Notes: generated from the sequence alone by a model not told the origin. DNA of 64,000 nt from Phytohabitans maris (GCF_031085175.1 NZ_JAVHUY010000011.1:171375-235374), one strand, 5' to 3'. Numbered from the stretch's first letter, positions 42,307-53,425 are shown. Numbers and translations: made by a program.

Positions 42307-43238
42307 CAACAGCCCCGGCCGGTGAACCCGAGCGCGGTCACCTCGGCGCGCAGCGCGGCCGCCCGCTCCGGCCCCGGTGACACCAGCGGTGGCCGGCATC
42401 CTCCACAGTCGACAGCGAACAGGGCGCCCATCGCCTTGAAACCGGTCAGCTCCCCGCCGTGCCGCGCGGCCGCGTCGATGACCTGCTGTGCCAGCAGCTG
42501 GCACTCCTGCGCCTCGGCCAGCTCGCCGCGGGCCGCGTGGTCGAGCAGCTGCCGGAAGAGCGGACCGGCGAAGTTGTACACCGATCCGATCGCGGCCCGG
42601 GCACCCCACTGCCACGCGGCGAGCACCAGCTTGGCGACGCCGACGAAGATTTCGTGCCGCCCGCCGGCGACGTGTAGGCAGCGTTGCAGGTCGACCATGT
42701 CGTTGTGGGCGAACTTGAGGCCGGCGAACGTCGGGATCTTCTCCCGGGCTTCCAGCAGCACGTCGCTGGCGCGCAGGTTGACACCGGTCATCGACGGGAT
42801 GTGGTAGTAGGTGAACGGCAGGGTCGGTGCGGCGCCGGCGATGGCCGCGCAGGCGTCGACAAGTGCGGCCACCGTCTCCGGCCGGTGGAAGTACGGCGGG
42901 ACGGCGGAGATCGCCCTCGCCCCCACCGACTCGGCGTGCTCGGCCAGCCGGCGCGCCTCGGTGACGCTGGAGTGTCCGACGTGGACGATGACGTCCAGCC
43001 GGCCGGCCGCGACCTCGCACCACCGCTCCACCAGGGCCATCCGCTCGGCGGTCGACAGGGACGCCCCCTCACCGGCGGTACCACCGACGTACGCCGCCGC
43101 CGAACCCCACGCGAGCAGGTCGTCCGCCTGCTTGGGCACGGTGTCGAGGGCGAGTTCGCCGGTCTCGGTAAACGGGGTGAACACGGCGGTGAGCAGTGCC
43201 ATGTCCGGTCCGTCGGAGGAGTAGCGCAACGAGGTCAT
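42306..43238 (-). CDS. nanA: N-acetylneuraminate lyase-like DapA-family aldolase
   Basis: A 310-residue class I aldolase of the DapA/NanA family. The carboxylate-binding loop reads GGTAGEGASLS, the Tyr-containing strand is FTYYHIPSMTGVNL, very close to the sialate-lyase pattern Y-x-I-P-x-x-(S/T)-G-V, and the Schiff-base lysine lies in GLKFAHNDMVDL. NanA splits N-acetylneuraminate into N-acetylmannosamine and pyruvate in the cytoplasm. Position next to sialidases and a peptide/sialate-type ABC importer supports that substrate over dihydrodipicolinate synthesis. The ATG at 43238 has AAAGGAA upstream. No nanE, nanK or nagAB genes lie nearby, so later steps are encoded elsewhere. Confidence 0.85.
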   Translation of the reverse strand: MTSLRYSSDGPDMALLTAVFTPFTETGELALDTVPKQADDLLAWGSAAAYVGGTAGEGASLSTAERMALVERWCEVAAGRLDVIVHVGHSSVTEARRLAEHAESVGARAISAVPPYFHRPETVAALVDACAAIAGAAPTLPFTYYHIPSMTGVNLRASDVLLEAREKIPTFAGLKFAHNDMVDLQRCLHVAGGRHEIFVGVAKLVLAAWQWGARAAIGSVYNFAGPLFRQLLDHAARGELAEAQECQLLAQQVIDAAARHGGELTGFKAMGALFAVDCGGCRPPLVSPGPERAAALRAEVTALGFTGRGC

Positions 43239-43269
43239 ACGGTTCCTTTCAAACGCGCCTGCCGGCAGT

Positions 43270-44820
43270 TCAGCCCTTGGTCGCGGTGAGGTTGACGAAG
43301 TCTCGGACGTCGGTGACCAGGCCGGTGATGCGCTTGTCCAGTGCGAACAGCGACGGCATGGTGCTGATGCCGATCGCCCACGCCTCCTCGACGAGGACGG
43401 CGTTCAGCGCGGCGTAGGCGGTCTTCTGCGCCTCGGGCGTGATGGCCGAGCCGGCCGCGTCGACCGCCTCGACGTACGCGGGCGGCACCTTGTCGCCGAA
43501 CGTGGTGTTCGCCTTGGTGGTCAGCATCTGCCGGCCCCGGGCGACAAGTGACGGGCTCTGCATGTTGTTCGGTTGCGCCGCGGCGGTGCACTGCAGCTTG
43601 CTGGCGAACAGCGCGTCGAGGTACGCCGCCTCCTCCTGTGGGGCGATCTCCAGGTCGAAACCGATCTTCTTCAGGTCGGCCTGGATGATCTCCAGCTTCG
43701 AGACGTCCGGGGTCCCCGAGGCCACGCCCGCCACGGCCTTGCGGGCGCCGCCCGAGCGCTCCAGCAGCGCCGCCGCCGCGTCCAGGTCGAAGCGGTGCGA
43801 GTCGAGGTAGGCGGGCTCGAACGCGGGCGAGGACGGCATGAACGCCGTGTACACCGGGTCGCCGATGCCGAAGTTGACCTGCTTGAGGATGCGTTCGCGG
43901 TCGATCGCCCGCCCCACCGCCTGCCGCAGGAGCTTGTTGTCGAAGGGCGGGATGAGGGCGTTCATGAAGAAGATCGACATCCGGCCGTTCCCCTCCACGA
44001 GGGTGTACCGGTCCCGCAGCCGGTCCGCGTGCCGGAACGCGATGTACGCGGCGCCGTCGACCGAACCCGACTCGAGCGCGGCGACGAGAGCGTCCTCGTC
44101 GGTGAAGAACCGGTACTCCACCTCGTCCAGGAACGGCTTGCCGGCGTCGTAGAAGTCGGGGTTCTTCTTCAGTACCAGGCGCTGGTTGCGCTGGAACTCC
44201 ACGAGCCGGAACGGGCCGGAGCCGGCCGGCTCGTGCTCCAGCTTGGCCGGGGTGTTGCTGGCCGCCGGGACCAGCGGGAAGGCGAACATCCAGTCGAGCA
44301 CGAGCGGCTCGGGGGTGGGCCGCTTGAAGTCCAGGCGCACGGTCCGGTTGTCGACCGCGGTCGCCGCGGCGATGAACCCGGTCGGCTGGGCGAGGGTGAA
44401 CCCGGCGTCCGGGTCCTGTGCCCGCTTGACCCCCGTGACGACGTCGTCGGCGGTCACCGGCGCCCCGGAGTGGTACGTCGCCTGCCGCAGCGTGATGGTG
44501 ACCGACCCGCGGTCGGCGGCGAACTCCCACTTCTCGGCCCCGGCCGGGATGGGCTTGTAGGTGCCGTCGGACGGGTAGTCGACCAGGTACGTGTAGAAGG
44601 AGTGGATGTGGATGTCGGTGTTGGTGAGATAGGGATCGAACTGCATGATCTTCGTCGTGCCGAGCGTGATCTTGCCGGTCGTGCCGCCCCCGCTCTCCGC
44701 ACTCCCGGAGCCGCAGGCGCTGAGCAATGGCGCGCCGGCGAGCGCGCCAGCCGCGAGAAACCCGGTCCGCAGCAGCGTGCGGCGGGCGATGAGGCGGGAC
44801 TGAATCGGGGAAATGGTCAT
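43270..44820 (-). CDS. ABC transporter solute-binding lipoprotein, family 5
   Basis: A 516-residue lipoprotein. The leader combines twin arginines (IARRTLLRTGFLAAGALAG) with the lipobox LLSACGSG. The mature part is an SBP_bac_5 protein (Dpp/Opp/Nik type) with YHSGAPVTADDVVTGVKRAQ, GSGPFRLVEF, DFYDAGKPFLDEVEYRFFTD and a lower domain around LLRQAVGRAIDRERILKQV. Family 5 binding proteins carry peptides, nickel, oligosaccharides, or sialic acid in the SatA/SiaE-type systems. Gene neighbours make a sialic-acid or sialo-oligosaccharide ligand most likely here. It lies 34 bases after the permease gene in the operon. Confidence 0.9.
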   Translation of the reverse strand: MTISPIQSRLIARRTLLRTGFLAAGALAGAPLLSACGSGSAESGGGTTGKITLGTTKIMQFDPYLTNTDIHIHSFYTYLVDYPSDGTYKPIPAGAEKWEFAADRGSVTITLRQATYHSGAPVTADDVVTGVKRAQDPDAGFTLAQPTGFIAAATAVDNRTVRLDFKRPTPEPLVLDWMFAFPLVPAASNTPAKLEHEPAGSGPFRLVEFQRNQRLVLKKNPDFYDAGKPFLDEVEYRFFTDEDALVAALESGSVDGAAYIAFRHADRLRDRYTLVEGNGRMSIFFMNALIPPFDNKLLRQAVGRAIDRERILKQVNFGIGDPVYTAFMPSSPAFEPAYLDSHRFDLDAAAALLERSGGARKAVAGVASGTPDVSKLEIIQADLKKIGFDLEIAPQEEAAYLDALFASKLQCTAAAQPNNMQSPSLVARGRQMLTTKANTTFGDKVPPAYVEAVDAAGSAITPEAQKTAYAALNAVLVEEAWAIGISTMPSLFALDKRITGLVTDVRDFVNLTATKG

Positions 44821-44854
44821 GGCGATGCCCCTGAGAGTTGGGATGGGGGTGGAC

Positions 44855-45802
<948 letters not shown>

Positions 45803-46705
45803 CTAGACCGCACCTCCGGTAGTGACGCGCGCCGCCACGTGCGGGCCGCTGCCACTCACCGCGAGCTGCAGGCCACGCCCGATCCGGTCGAGGCAGAACA
45901 CGGTGGCGACCAGGCAGAGCCCGGGGAACAGCCCGTAGCTCGGGCTCTGGTAGAGGTACGAGCGGGCGTCCTGGAGCATGCCGCCCCAGGACGGCGCCGG
46001 CGGCGGCGTTCCCAGGCCGAGGAAGGTCAGGCCCGCCTCGACCACGACCGCCATCGACGCGGTGACGACGAGCTGGATGACGATCGGACCGAGCACGTTC
46101 GGCAGCACCGTACGCACCATCGTGTCTGGCGTGCTCGCGCCCATCCCCCGGGCGGCGAGCACGAAGTCGCGGTCCCGGATGCTGAGCGTGGCCACCCGGG
46201 TGAGGCGGGCGAACTCCGGCACCGCACCGATCCCGATCGCGAGGATCAGGTTGAGCCGTCCCGGACCGAGTACCACGATGATGACCAGCGCGAGCAGGAT
46301 CCCCGGCACCGCGAGCAGCAGATCGACAAGGCGCATCGCGACCGCGTCCACCCACCGCCCCAGATAGCCGGCGAGTAGCCCGAGCGGTACCCCGATGCCC
46401 GCGCCGACCGCGGCGGCGCCGGCGGCGGCGACGAGTGAGGCGCGGGCGCCGTAGATCAGCCGGGACAGGATGTCGCGGCCGAGCTGGTCCGTGCCGAGCA
46501 GGTGCGCCCCGGACGGGCCGAGCAGCGGCTCGCCGTCTTGCGCGGCCGGGTCGAACGGGGCGACCAGCGGCGCGAACAGCGCGAGCGCGGCCAGCACCAG
46601 CAGCCCGGCCGCGCCGGCGACGGCCGACCGGGACCGGGCGAACCGGCGCAGCGACGCCAGCCGCCGCCGAGGCGCTGGCGTGGGCGCGTTCGGGGCCGTG
46701 CTCAT
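45803..46705 (-). CDS. ABC transporter permease, DppC type
   Basis: A 300-residue permease with the OppC-type N-terminus (SRSAVAGAAGLLVLAALALF then APLVAPFDP), the LLGTDQLGRDILSRLIYGAR motif that marks this subunit, six membrane helices, and an EAA loop (DFVLAARGMGASTPDTMVRT). The ATG at 46705 overlaps the stop of the ATPase gene by four bases. It pairs with the DppB-type subunit to form the membrane channel for the presumed sialic-acid importer. Confidence 0.92.
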   Translation of the reverse strand: MSTAPNAPTPAPRRRLASLRRFARSRSAVAGAAGLLVLAALALFAPLVAPFDPAAQDGEPLLGPSGAHLLGTDQLGRDILSRLIYGARASLVAAAGAAAVGAGIGVPLGLLAGYLGRWVDAVAMRLVDLLLAVPGILLALVIIVVLGPGRLNLILAIGIGAVPEFARLTRVATLSIRDRDFVLAARGMGASTPDTMVRTVLPNVLGPIVIQLVVTASMAVVVEAGLTFLGLGTPPPAPSWGGMLQDARSYLYQSPSYGLFPGLCLVATVFCLDRIGRGLQLAVSGSGPHVAARVTTGGAV

Positions 46706-48936
46706 CCGCGCACCTCCGGTCCCTGGCCGGCGGCCGGCTCGGCGGGTCCTGGTGCGGCGGTCTGCTCGGCCGGTCCCTGGCCGCCGGCCTGCCCGCCGGG
46801 TTCCATGCCGGCGGTCCGCTCCGCGAAGTGGCATGCGGTGTGGCCGCCGGCGACGAGCCGCAACGGCGGTTCCTCTTCGGCGCAGACGGCGGCCGCGATC
46901 GGGCACCGGGTGCGGAACCGGCATCCCGAGGGCGGATCCACCGGGCTGGGTACGTCACCGCCGAGCGGCACCCGCTGCCGGTCCGCGCGGCCGACCGGAT
47001 CCGGTACCGGCACCGAGGCGAGCAACGCCCGCGTGTACGGATGGCGCGGGTCGTCGTACACCCGCCGCACCGATCCGGACTCGACGATCCGGCCCAGGTA
47101 CATCACCGCGACCTCGTCCGCGACCTGACGGATCACCGCGAGGTCGTGGCTGACGAACAGGTACGCCATCGCCGACTCGCGCTGCAGGTCGGCGAGGAGG
47201 TTCAACACCTGCGCCTGCACGGATACGTCCAATGCGGACACCGGCTCGTCGAGGATCAGCAGCCCCGGCCGGGAGGCCAGCGCCCGCGCGATCGCGACCC
47301 GCTGGCGCTGCCCGCCGGAGAACTCCGCGGGCAGCCGGTCCGCGTGCTCGGGCCGCAATCCCACCCGGGTGAACAGGTCGGCCACCTGGCGGCGGCGCTG
47401 GCCGTAGGGCAGGCCCTGCAGCCGCAGCGGCTCGGCGACGTTGTCACCGACGGTCAGCCGCGGGTTCAGCGAGGCGTACGGATCCTGGAACACCATCTGC
47501 GCGCGCCGCCGGATCCGCCGCAGCTGGGACCGGCCCGCCTTGCCGACGTCGTCGCCGTCGACAAGGATCTGGCCGCCGGTCGGCTCGACGAGGCGCAGTA
47601 CGAGCCGCGCGAGCGTGGTCTTGCCGCAGCCGGACTCGCCGACGAGCCCCAGCGTCCGCCCGGCCGGGACCCGCAGCGACACCCCGTCCACCGCGTGCAC
47701 CCACGCGGACGGGCGGGCGAGTACGCCGGAACGCACGGGGAAGCGCACCATGGCCTCGCGGATGTCGAGCACCGGCGCGGCCGGCTCGCGGGCGCTCCCC
47801 GGTTCGCCGGCGCCGTCCGGCGCACCAGCCGGCTCGGCCCGCGCACCCTCCGGGCGGGCGGTGAGCAGGCCCGCCGCCTCGTCCGGAAAGTGGCAGGCGC
47901 TCCCTGCGGTGCCGCTGCCGTCGGGCACCGCCTCCGGCCGGACCTCGGTGCACACCGCGCGGCCACGGGAGACCGGGCACCGGGGCGCGAAGGCGCACCC
48001 CGGCGGCAGGTCGCTCGGGTCCGGCGGCTGTCCCGGGATCGGAAGCAGGCGGTCGGACGCCGTGTCGAGCCGGGGCAGCGCGCCGAGCAGGGCCGCCGTG
48101 TAGGGGTGTCGCGGCCGGGTGAAGATCTGGGTGACGTCGCCGGCCTCGACGATCCGGCCGCCGTACGTCACGCTGACCCGGTCGGCGGTCTCCGCGACGA
48201 CGCCCAGGTCGTGCGTGATCAGTACGACGCCGGCGCCGGTCTCCTGCCGCGCCACCCGCAGTAGGTCCAGGATCTGCGCCTGCACGCTGACGTCCAGCGC
48301 GGTCGTGGGCTCGTCCGCGATCAGCACCTTCGGGCGGTTGGCGATCGCCATCGCGATCATCACGCGCTGGCACATGCCACCGGAGAACTGGTGCGGGTAC
48401 TGGTCGTAGCGGGTCGCCGGGTGAGGGACGCCCACCATGTCGAGCAGCTCCACGACCCGGGTCCGCGCCGCATCGGCCGACAGGGCGCGGTCGTGCACCC
48501 GCAGCGCCTCGGCGATCTGGTGGCCGACCCGCTGGACCGGGTTCAGCGCCGAGATCGCGTCCTGGAAGATCATGGCCACGTCCCGCCCGAGCCGCCGCCG
48601 CAGGTCCGGCTCGGGCAGGGCGAGCAGGTCGACGTCGCCGAGCATGGCCTTCCCGGACACCCGGCGCAGGTTTGGCGTGCGGAGCAGACCCAGCGCGGCG
48701 AGCACCGACACGCTCTTGCCGGACCCGGTCTCCCCCACCACACCGAGCGTCTCGCCGCCGAGGACGTCGTAGCTCATCCCGTCGACCGCGCGCACCACGC
48801 CCGCCGGCGTCGTGAACTCGACGACCAGATCGCGCAGGCTCAGCACCGGTCGTCCGGCGCGATCCGGCGCCACGGGCGGGGCGCTGCCGTGCGCGGTCCC
48901 GTCCCGGACCGCGCCGTCGAGGGCTCCACCTGACAC
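46702..48936 (-). CDS. Fused double ABC ATPase (DppD-DppF)
   Basis: A 744-residue fusion of two ABC ATPases that are normally separate DppD and DppF genes. The first half has Walker A GETGSGKS, signature [20 protein letters not shown] and Walker B VLIADEP. The second half has Walker [29 protein letters not shown] and LLILDEP. Each half ends in the oligopeptide-transporter C-terminal domain with a Cys-rich segment ([15 protein letters not shown] and [17 protein letters not shown]), possibly an iron-sulfur site. A Pro/Ala/Glu linker joins them. GTG 48936 is chosen because GGAGGAGG precedes it, whereas the longer frame reads through the operator region. First gene of the operon. Confidence 0.92.
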   Translation of the reverse strand: MSGGALDGAVRDGTAHGSAPPVAPDRAGRPVLSLRDLVVEFTTPAGVVRAVDGMSYDVLGGETLGVVGETGSGKSVSVLAALGLLRTPNLRRVSGKAMLGDVDLLALPEPDLRRRLGRDVAMIFQDAISALNPVQRVGHQIAEALRVHDRALSADAARTRVVELLDMVGVPHPATRYDQYPHQFSGGMCQRVMIAMAIANRPKVLIADEPTTALDVSVQAQILDLLRVARQETGAGVVLITHDLGVVAETADRVSVTYGGRIVEAGDVTQIFTRPRHPYTAALLGALPRLDTASDRLLPIPGQPPDPSDLPPGCAFAPRCPVSRGRAVCTEVRPEAVPDGSGTAGSACHFPDEAAGLLTARPEGARAEPAGAPDGAGEPGSAREPAAPVLDIREAMVRFPVRSGVLARPSAWVHAVDGVSLRVPAGRTLGLVGESGCGKTTLARLVLRLVEPTGGQILVDGDDVGKAGRSQLRRIRRRAQMVFQDPYASLNPRLTVGDNVAEPLRLQGLPYGQRRRQVADLFTRVGLRPEHADRLPAEFSGGQRQRVAIARALASRPGLLILDEPVSALDVSVQAQVLNLLADLQRESAMAYLFVSHDLAVIRQVADEVAVMYLGRIVESGSVRRVYDDPRHPYTRALLASVPVPDPVGRADRQRVPLGGDVPSPVDPPSGCRFRTRCPIAAAVCAEEEPPLRLVAGGHTACHFAERTAGMEPGGQAGGQGPAEQTAAPGPAEPAAGQGPEVRG

Positions 48937-48975
48937 CGACGACCTCCTCCGCGCTGGCGTGGCCGACGCATTGCT

Positions 48976-49049
48976 GCAAGATGTCCTACAGATTTCGCTA
49001 CCGTAGGGTCCATAGATCATGGTGTCAAGACTGGCAAGATATCCTACAG
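48976..49049. promoter_or_regulatory. Direct-repeat operator for the divergent GntR regulator
   Basis: GCAAGATGTCCTACAG (48976-48991) is repeated as GCAAGATATCCTACAG (49034-49049), 15 of 16 bases identical and 58 bases apart. They flank the two promoters in the 143 bases between the transporter operon and gntR. A further CCGTAGGG lies between them in the opposite sense. Two well-conserved sites in a divergent region next to a GntR gene strongly suggest binding by that protein, allowing repression of both sides or looping. Confidence 0.75.
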
Positions 49050-49079
49050 GTTGGCGCGAACGGGAGGTCGATTCAGAGA

Positions 49080-49838
49080 GTGGCGACTCGGCAGGACGAC
49101 GTGGAGCCGGAGTTCCGGCGGCTGGGCAACCCAGCTCCGCTGCACCAGATCGTGCAGCACGAGATCAGAAACTACATCCTCAAGCAGGGGCTGCGCCCCG
49201 GTGATCCGCTCAAGCCGGAGTCCGAGCTGGCCCGGCTGTTCGGGGTCAGCCGCAACTCGGTCCGCGAGGCGGTCAAGGCGCTGGAGTCCACCGGCGTCCT
49301 GGAGACGCGCCGCGGCAGCGGCGTCTACATACGCGACTTCTCCTTCACTCCGCTGCTCGACCACCTCCCGTACGGCCTCATGCAGGACCAACGGGCCCTG
49401 CGCGAGCTGGCCGCGCTGCGCAAGACCCTCGAAGCCGCCCTCATCACCGAAGCGATGCAAGCCATGTCGCCGGAGAGCGTCACCGCGCTGCGGGAGACCC
49501 TGGAGACGATGCGCGGGCTCGCCGAACAGGGTGAGGGCTTCGCCGAGCAGGACCGGCAGTTCCACCAGCTACTGTTTCGCGACCTCGGCAACGCGATGCT
49601 GCTGCGACTGTTCGACCAGTTCTGGCTGGCATTCCACGCGGCGGTGCCACCGGCGCGCGGCCGCACGCCGATGGACGCCTACCACGGCCATGCCGCCATC
49701 CTCGACGCGATCCTCGCCGGCGACCCGGACCAGGCGCGCACGGCGGTCCAGGACCACTACATCGGCATCGAGTCCAAGCTCGCCGCGGACCCGCCGACGG
49801 AGGCGCCGCCCACCGAGATGACCACGGAGCCACATTGA
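49080..49838 (+). CDS. GntR-family regulator, FadR/FCD subgroup
   Basis: A 252-residue regulator. The N-terminal winged helix carries LHQIVQHEIRNYILKQGLRP, LKPESELARLFGVSRNSVRE and AVKALESTGVLETRRGSGVY. The C-terminal FCD domain starts near RALRELAALRKTLEAALI and contains EQDRQFHQLLF and HAAILDAILAGDPDQA, whose His and Asp residues bind metal and the carboxylate effector. FadR-group proteins include sialic-acid regulators such as NanR, so N-acetylneuraminate or its catabolite is the expected inducer (inference). GTG 49080 is preferred; GGGAGG lies rather far upstream (12 bases). It probably binds the paired direct repeats at 48976 and 49034. Confidence 0.9.
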   Translation: MATRQDDVEPEFRRLGNPAPLHQIVQHEIRNYILKQGLRPGDPLKPESELARLFGVSRNSVREAVKALESTGVLETRRGSGVYIRDFSFTPLLDHLPYGLMQDQRALRELAALRKTLEAALITEAMQAMSPESVTALRETLETMRGLAEQGEGFAEQDRQFHQLLFRDLGNAMLLRLFDQFWLAFHAAVPPARGRTPMDAYHGHAAILDAILAGDPDQARTAVQDHYIGIESKLAADPPTEAPPTEMTTEPH

Positions 49839-49893
49839 CCAGGCGACCCGGCCGGTCAACCGTCAACGGCGCCCCGGCAGCCGAGGCACCGGC

Positions 49894-50943
49894 ATGCGGG
49901 TGATCCAGCTAGGGCCGGACGCCCCCGGAGTCTGGCGGGGAAGCCTGGCCTGGACCGAGGAGGACGGCGCCTGGCAGCCGTGGCGGCTGCCACCGGAGCG
50001 GGTGGAGACCGCCCACGCACCCGACCTGGTCGCCCGGGCGCGGATGGCGGCCGGGATCCGGGCGGCCGTCCAGACCGACGCGACCGCGCTGGAGCTGCGG
50101 GTCATCGCCCTGGACGGCGAGGTGGCGCCGCTGGACGTGGTCGTCGACGGCGTGCTGTGGCGGCGGGAGCCACTGGCCGCCGGAGCGACCGACCGCCGCG
50201 TCCCGTTGCCACCCGGGCGCAAGGTCGTCGAGGTCTGGCTGCCCCAGTTCGGCGAGGCCCGGATCGGCCCGTTGCTCCTGCACGGCGCCACCGCCGCCGA
50301 ACCCGCCGGCGCGGACGGGGAAGTCCGGTGGGTCACGTACGGCAGCTCGATCACGCAGTGCCGCACCGCCTCGGGGCCGAGCGAGACCTGGCCCGCCCTG
50401 GTTGCCAGGCACCTCGGATGGGACCTGACCTGCCTGGGCTTCAGCGGCGAGTGCCACCTCGACCCCATCGCCGCCCGGGCGATCGCGGAGCGCCCCGCGG
50501 ACTTGATCTCGCTGTGTCTCGGAATCAACGTGTACGGGCGCGGGAGCTTCGGCCCCCGTACCCTCGCCGGCCAGGTATCCGGGTTCGTCCAGACGATCCG
50601 TGACGCCCACCCCGCTGTACCGATCGTCGTGATCTCGCCGATCAGCTCGCCGAGCCGGGAGACGCTGCCCAACCCGGCGGCGATGACCCTCGAAGACGTC
50701 CGGGACGCCGTCGCCGCCGCGGTGACCACACTCCGCCGCCGCGGAGACGCCCTGCTGCACCTCGTCGACGGCCCGAGCGTCCTCGGCCCGGACCACGCGC
50801 ACCTGCTGCCGGACGGCCTGCACCCGGACGCGGACGGCTACCGGCTCATGGCCGAGCGGCTCGCCCCCCGCCTGGCCGCCATCCGGTCGACACCCACGAA
50901 GGAGCGAACATGCCGCGACCTCGGCACAACACCCGCCGGCTAG
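49894..50943 (+). CDS. SGNH/GDSL-like hydrolase (possible deacetylase)
   Basis: A 349-residue protein with an N-terminal beta-sandwich (about 1-135) and a C-terminal SGNH hydrolase domain. The block I nucleophile motif reads VTYGSSITQC (Ser in GSS, instead of GDS), block II Gly lies in LGFSGECHLD, block III has LCLGINVYG (Asn), and block V is DGLHPDADGY with Asp and His. There is no signal peptide. Members remove acetyl or other acyl groups from sugars. Its 34-base overlap with the exported acetylesterase gene and its place beside a sialate operon suggest cytoplasmic O-deacetylation of imported sialic acids (inference). Confidence 0.82.
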   Translation: MRVIQLGPDAPGVWRGSLAWTEEDGAWQPWRLPPERVETAHAPDLVARARMAAGIRAAVQTDATALELRVIALDGEVAPLDVVVDGVLWRREPLAAGATDRRVPLPPGRKVVEVWLPQFGEARIGPLLLHGATAAEPAGADGEVRWVTYGSSITQCRTASGPSETWPALVARHLGWDLTCLGFSGECHLDPIAARAIAERPADLISLCLGINVYGRGSFGPRTLAGQVSGFVQTIRDAHPAVPIVVISPISSPSRETLPNPAAMTLEDVRDAVAAAVTTLRRRGDALLHLVDGPSVLGPDHAHLLPDGLHPDADGYRLMAERLAPRLAAIRSTPTKERTCRDLGTTPAG

Positions 50944-53048
50944 CCGCCGGCTGCGCAGCCCTGGCATTCGCCGCGACAACCGCTTCCGCCCCCGGTACGG
51001 CAGCCGCTGAACCAGCCGCCGCGGACGCCTGGTCGACGTCCTGTGACGCCGAGGCCGCCGGCTACCGGCCGGTGCGAGCGCTCGACCTACCCACCGCCGC
51101 GAACTGGCAGGAGACGACCCCGCCGTACACATTCGACGACACCGCCGCCCTCGCCGGCGGCCTCGACCGGGTCGGCTACTGCCTGGAGCTCACCACCGAA
51201 GCGGGTACGAGCTGGGTGTGGACGGCCATGGAGGCGCTGAGCGCCGACCCCGACGACCTGGGCCTACCGACCCGCATGGAGCAGTCCCGGCACCAGTTCG
51301 TCGACGATCTGACGGTCGCCTCCAACGTCCCCGGCGTACCGCGGGTCGACGGCGGTTCCGGCTGGGTTGAGATGTGGCCCAACCAGTACGACGCGACAGG
51401 CTCCCGGCAGATACCGGGAGCGTCCGATACCGCGCGGGACGCCGACGACGCGGTCCTGTGGGCGAACGGGTACGGCTCGTTCCAGGTGCACGCGTTCGCC
51501 GACGCCGGCGACGCCCGTGGCCCGCGCACCGCGGACGCTCCCACCGCGACTCCGGTGCTGGCCGTCAACGCCTTCACCACCCCCGGACCGCAGACGATGG
51601 ACATCGGCATCGGCGCCAGCCCGGGCGCGAACCCCGACTGGACGTCCGCCCGGAACGCCGGCGACTACACCGCCCGGCGGCTCACCTTCTACGCCCGGCC
51701 CTCGCTGGTCCGGGTGGACACCGCCCCAATATCGCGGCAGGTGGTACCCCGCCCGGGCCGGACCGCCACCAGAGTGTCGGTGCCGGTCCGCGGGACGGCG
51801 ACCGACCCGGCCGTCACCGCGGTCGAGCTGCGGTCCACCCGCGACGGCCGGCGGACCGTCCAACGGGCTGCCGTGTCACGGACGAGGCCACGGTTTTCCT
51901 TCACCGTCTCGCTGCCGGTGGCGCTGACCTCGACCGATCTCGAACTTGTCGCGGTCACCGCCGGCGGCGCCAGGCATCGCGTCGGCCACGCGGTCGACGT
52001 CGTAGCCGGTGACGTCGTCGTCGTGCAGGGCCAGTCGAACGCGCAGGCCGGCCAGCAGCCGAACTCGACGTCGTCGGAGGCGGACCGGTCCCGGTGGGTA
52101 CGGACCTTCGGCACCTCCAACAACAACAACCCGCGGTTGGCCGGCGCCATCGGCGGCTGGACCTACGCCATGGGCGACAACATCCAGCGGGTCGCGGCGG
52201 TCGGCCAGTGGGCGGTCCGGATGGGACAGCTGATGTCGGCCAGGCTCCGCATCCCGATCGCCATCGTCAACGGTGCCCGTGGCGGGCAGCCGATCAGCTA
52301 CTTCGCCCGCAACGACAGCGTCCCCACCGACGGTGAGACGAGCTACGGCATGCTGCTGCGGCGCCTCACCCGGGCCGGCCTGACCGGGCCGGACGCCATC
52401 GACGCCATGCTCTGGTACCAGGGTGAGGCTGACCGCGACAACGCCGAGGCACACGTCGCCGGATTCACCGAGCTGGTCGCGGACTGGCGCCAGGACTACG
52501 GCGCCAAGCTGCCGGTCTACGTCCACCAGGTCCGGAGCTCCCCATGCGACCAGGCGACCCCGGTCGCGCTGCGGGAGGCCCAGCGGCGGCTGCCGGACAC
52601 CATCGACAACCTGCGGGTACTGTCGACGACCGGCCTCAACGGCCACGACGGTTGCCACTTCGACTACATCGACGGCTACCGCACCTTCGGCGAGCACAAC
52701 GCGGCCATGCTCCTCGACGACCTGTACCGCCCGGGTGCGCCGAAGGTGGCACCGCCAAACCCCAGAGCTGCCCACCGGGTGGACGGCGTCCCGAACCAGC
52801 TGGTGGTGGCACTCCGCTCCCCCGCCGGCCCGCTGACCGTCGAGGAAGGCGCGGCCGCGGACTTCCGGGTGCCGGGGACCGTCGTGGAGTCCGTACGCTG
52901 GCAGCGCGGTCGCGGCCTGGTGCTGACGCTGGACCGGCCGGCGCCCGCCGACGCCACCGTGGCGTACCTCGCCCACCGCCGCGCCGGCCCCCGCGTCATC
53001 AACGCCCTCGGCATGGGTCTGCTCGCCTTCCAGGTCCCCGTCGAATAG
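50910..53048 (+). CDS. Exported sialate O-acetylesterase-like protein (SASA domain)
   Basis: A 712-residue exported protein (signal [20 protein letters not shown]). The N-terminal 230 residues form a beta-rich domain with no clear family. An Ig-like segment follows. The SASA/SGNH catalytic domain starts near residue 370 with [15 protein letters not shown] (nucleophile Ser), continues with [12 protein letters not shown] and [17 protein letters not shown], and ends with [20 protein letters not shown] supplying Asp/His. SASA enzymes remove 9-O- or 4-O-acetyl groups that block sialidases, or acetyls from other glycans. The ATG at 50910 has GAAGGAG and lies inside the preceding gene. It fits as the extracellular helper of the two sialidases. 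Confidence 0.85.
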   Translation: MPRPRHNTRRLAAGCAALAFAATTASAPGTAAAEPAAADAWSTSCDAEAAGYRPVRALDLPTAANWQETTPPYTFDDTAALAGGLDRVGYCLELTTEAGTSWVWTAMEALSADPDDLGLPTRMEQSRHQFVDDLTVASNVPGVPRVDGGSGWVEMWPNQYDATGSRQIPGASDTARDADDAVLWANGYGSFQVHAFADAGDARGPRTADAPTATPVLAVNAFTTPGPQTMDIGIGASPGANPDWTSARNAGDYTARRLTFYARPSLVRVDTAPISRQVVPRPGRTATRVSVPVRGTATDPAVTAVELRSTRDGRRTVQRAAVSRTRPRFSFTVSLPVALTSTDLELVAVTAGGARHRVGHAVDVVAGDVVVVQGQSNAQAGQQPNSTSSEADRSRWVRTFGTSNNNNPRLAGAIGGWTYAMGDNIQRVAAVGQWAVRMGQLMSARLRIPIAIVNGARGGQPISYFARNDSVPTDGETSYGMLLRRLTRAGLTGPDAIDAMLWYQGEADRDNAEAHVAGFTELVADWRQDYGAKLPVYVHQVRSSPCDQATPVALREAQRRLPDTIDNLRVLSTTGLNGHDGCHFDYIDGYRTFGEHNAAMLLDDLYRPGAPKVAPPNPRAAHRVDGVPNQLVVALRSPAGPLTVEEGAAADFRVPGTVVESVRWQRGRGLVLTLDRPAPADATVAYLAHRRAGPRVINALGMGLLAFQVPVE

Positions 53049-53050
53049 CA

Positions 53051-53383
53051 ATGGCATCGCGGCAAATGCCCCGCCATGGTGAACAGCGTCGACCCGGCCG
53101 CTGGCCGTCGTGGGTGTACCGGTCCGGGAGCGAGCCGGACCCCCGGTTTACGCTCGCCAACGAACGGACCTTCCTGGCCTGGATCCGCACCGCGCTTGGC
53201 CTGGTCGCCGCGGCGGCACCGATGGTCATTGGGGTGGCCGTCGCCGCACGCGTCCGCTACCGCGCCGGTCACCACGTCCTGCACACCGGCCGATCCCTGC
53301 CCGACGGCCGGCTCGCCGCCGCGTGCGTCCTATTGACCACACTGGTCGCGATCACCGCCGCCATATACCTCGCCGCCGGCTGA
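53051..53383 (+). CDS. DUF202 membrane protein
   Basis: A 110-residue DUF202 (YidH-like) protein. The family signature [20 protein letters not shown] opens the hydrophobic part, followed by [20 protein letters not shown] and a final span [20 protein letters not shown]. It begins two bases after the SASA stop. ATG 53051 gives the full N-terminal tail but has no obvious ribosome site, so coupling to the preceding gene is possible. The function of DUF202 proteins is unknown; a chance neighbour of the sialate genes cannot be excluded. Confidence 0.75.
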   Translation: MASRQMPRHGEQRRPGRWPSWVYRSGSEPDPRFTLANERTFLAWIRTALGLVAAAAPMVIGVAVAARVRYRAGHHVLHTGRSLPDGRLAAACVLLTTLVAITAAIYLAAG

Positions 53384-53425
53384 CCAGCCCGACCTCCGCG
53401 CGCCGTGTACTGGCCTGGGCAATGG

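Noticed and set aside
38164..42807. Very long open frame (over 1500 codons) on the plus strand.
   Set aside because: It lies antisense to the GH106, sialidase, sulfatase and lyase genes, has no domain, and its composition is the mirror of G/C-rich coding DNA. It is a shadow frame.
42306..43238. Housekeeping dihydrodipicolinate synthase (dapA).
   Set aside because: The YHIPSMTGVNL strand and the sialidase and importer context favour N-acetylneuraminate lyase.
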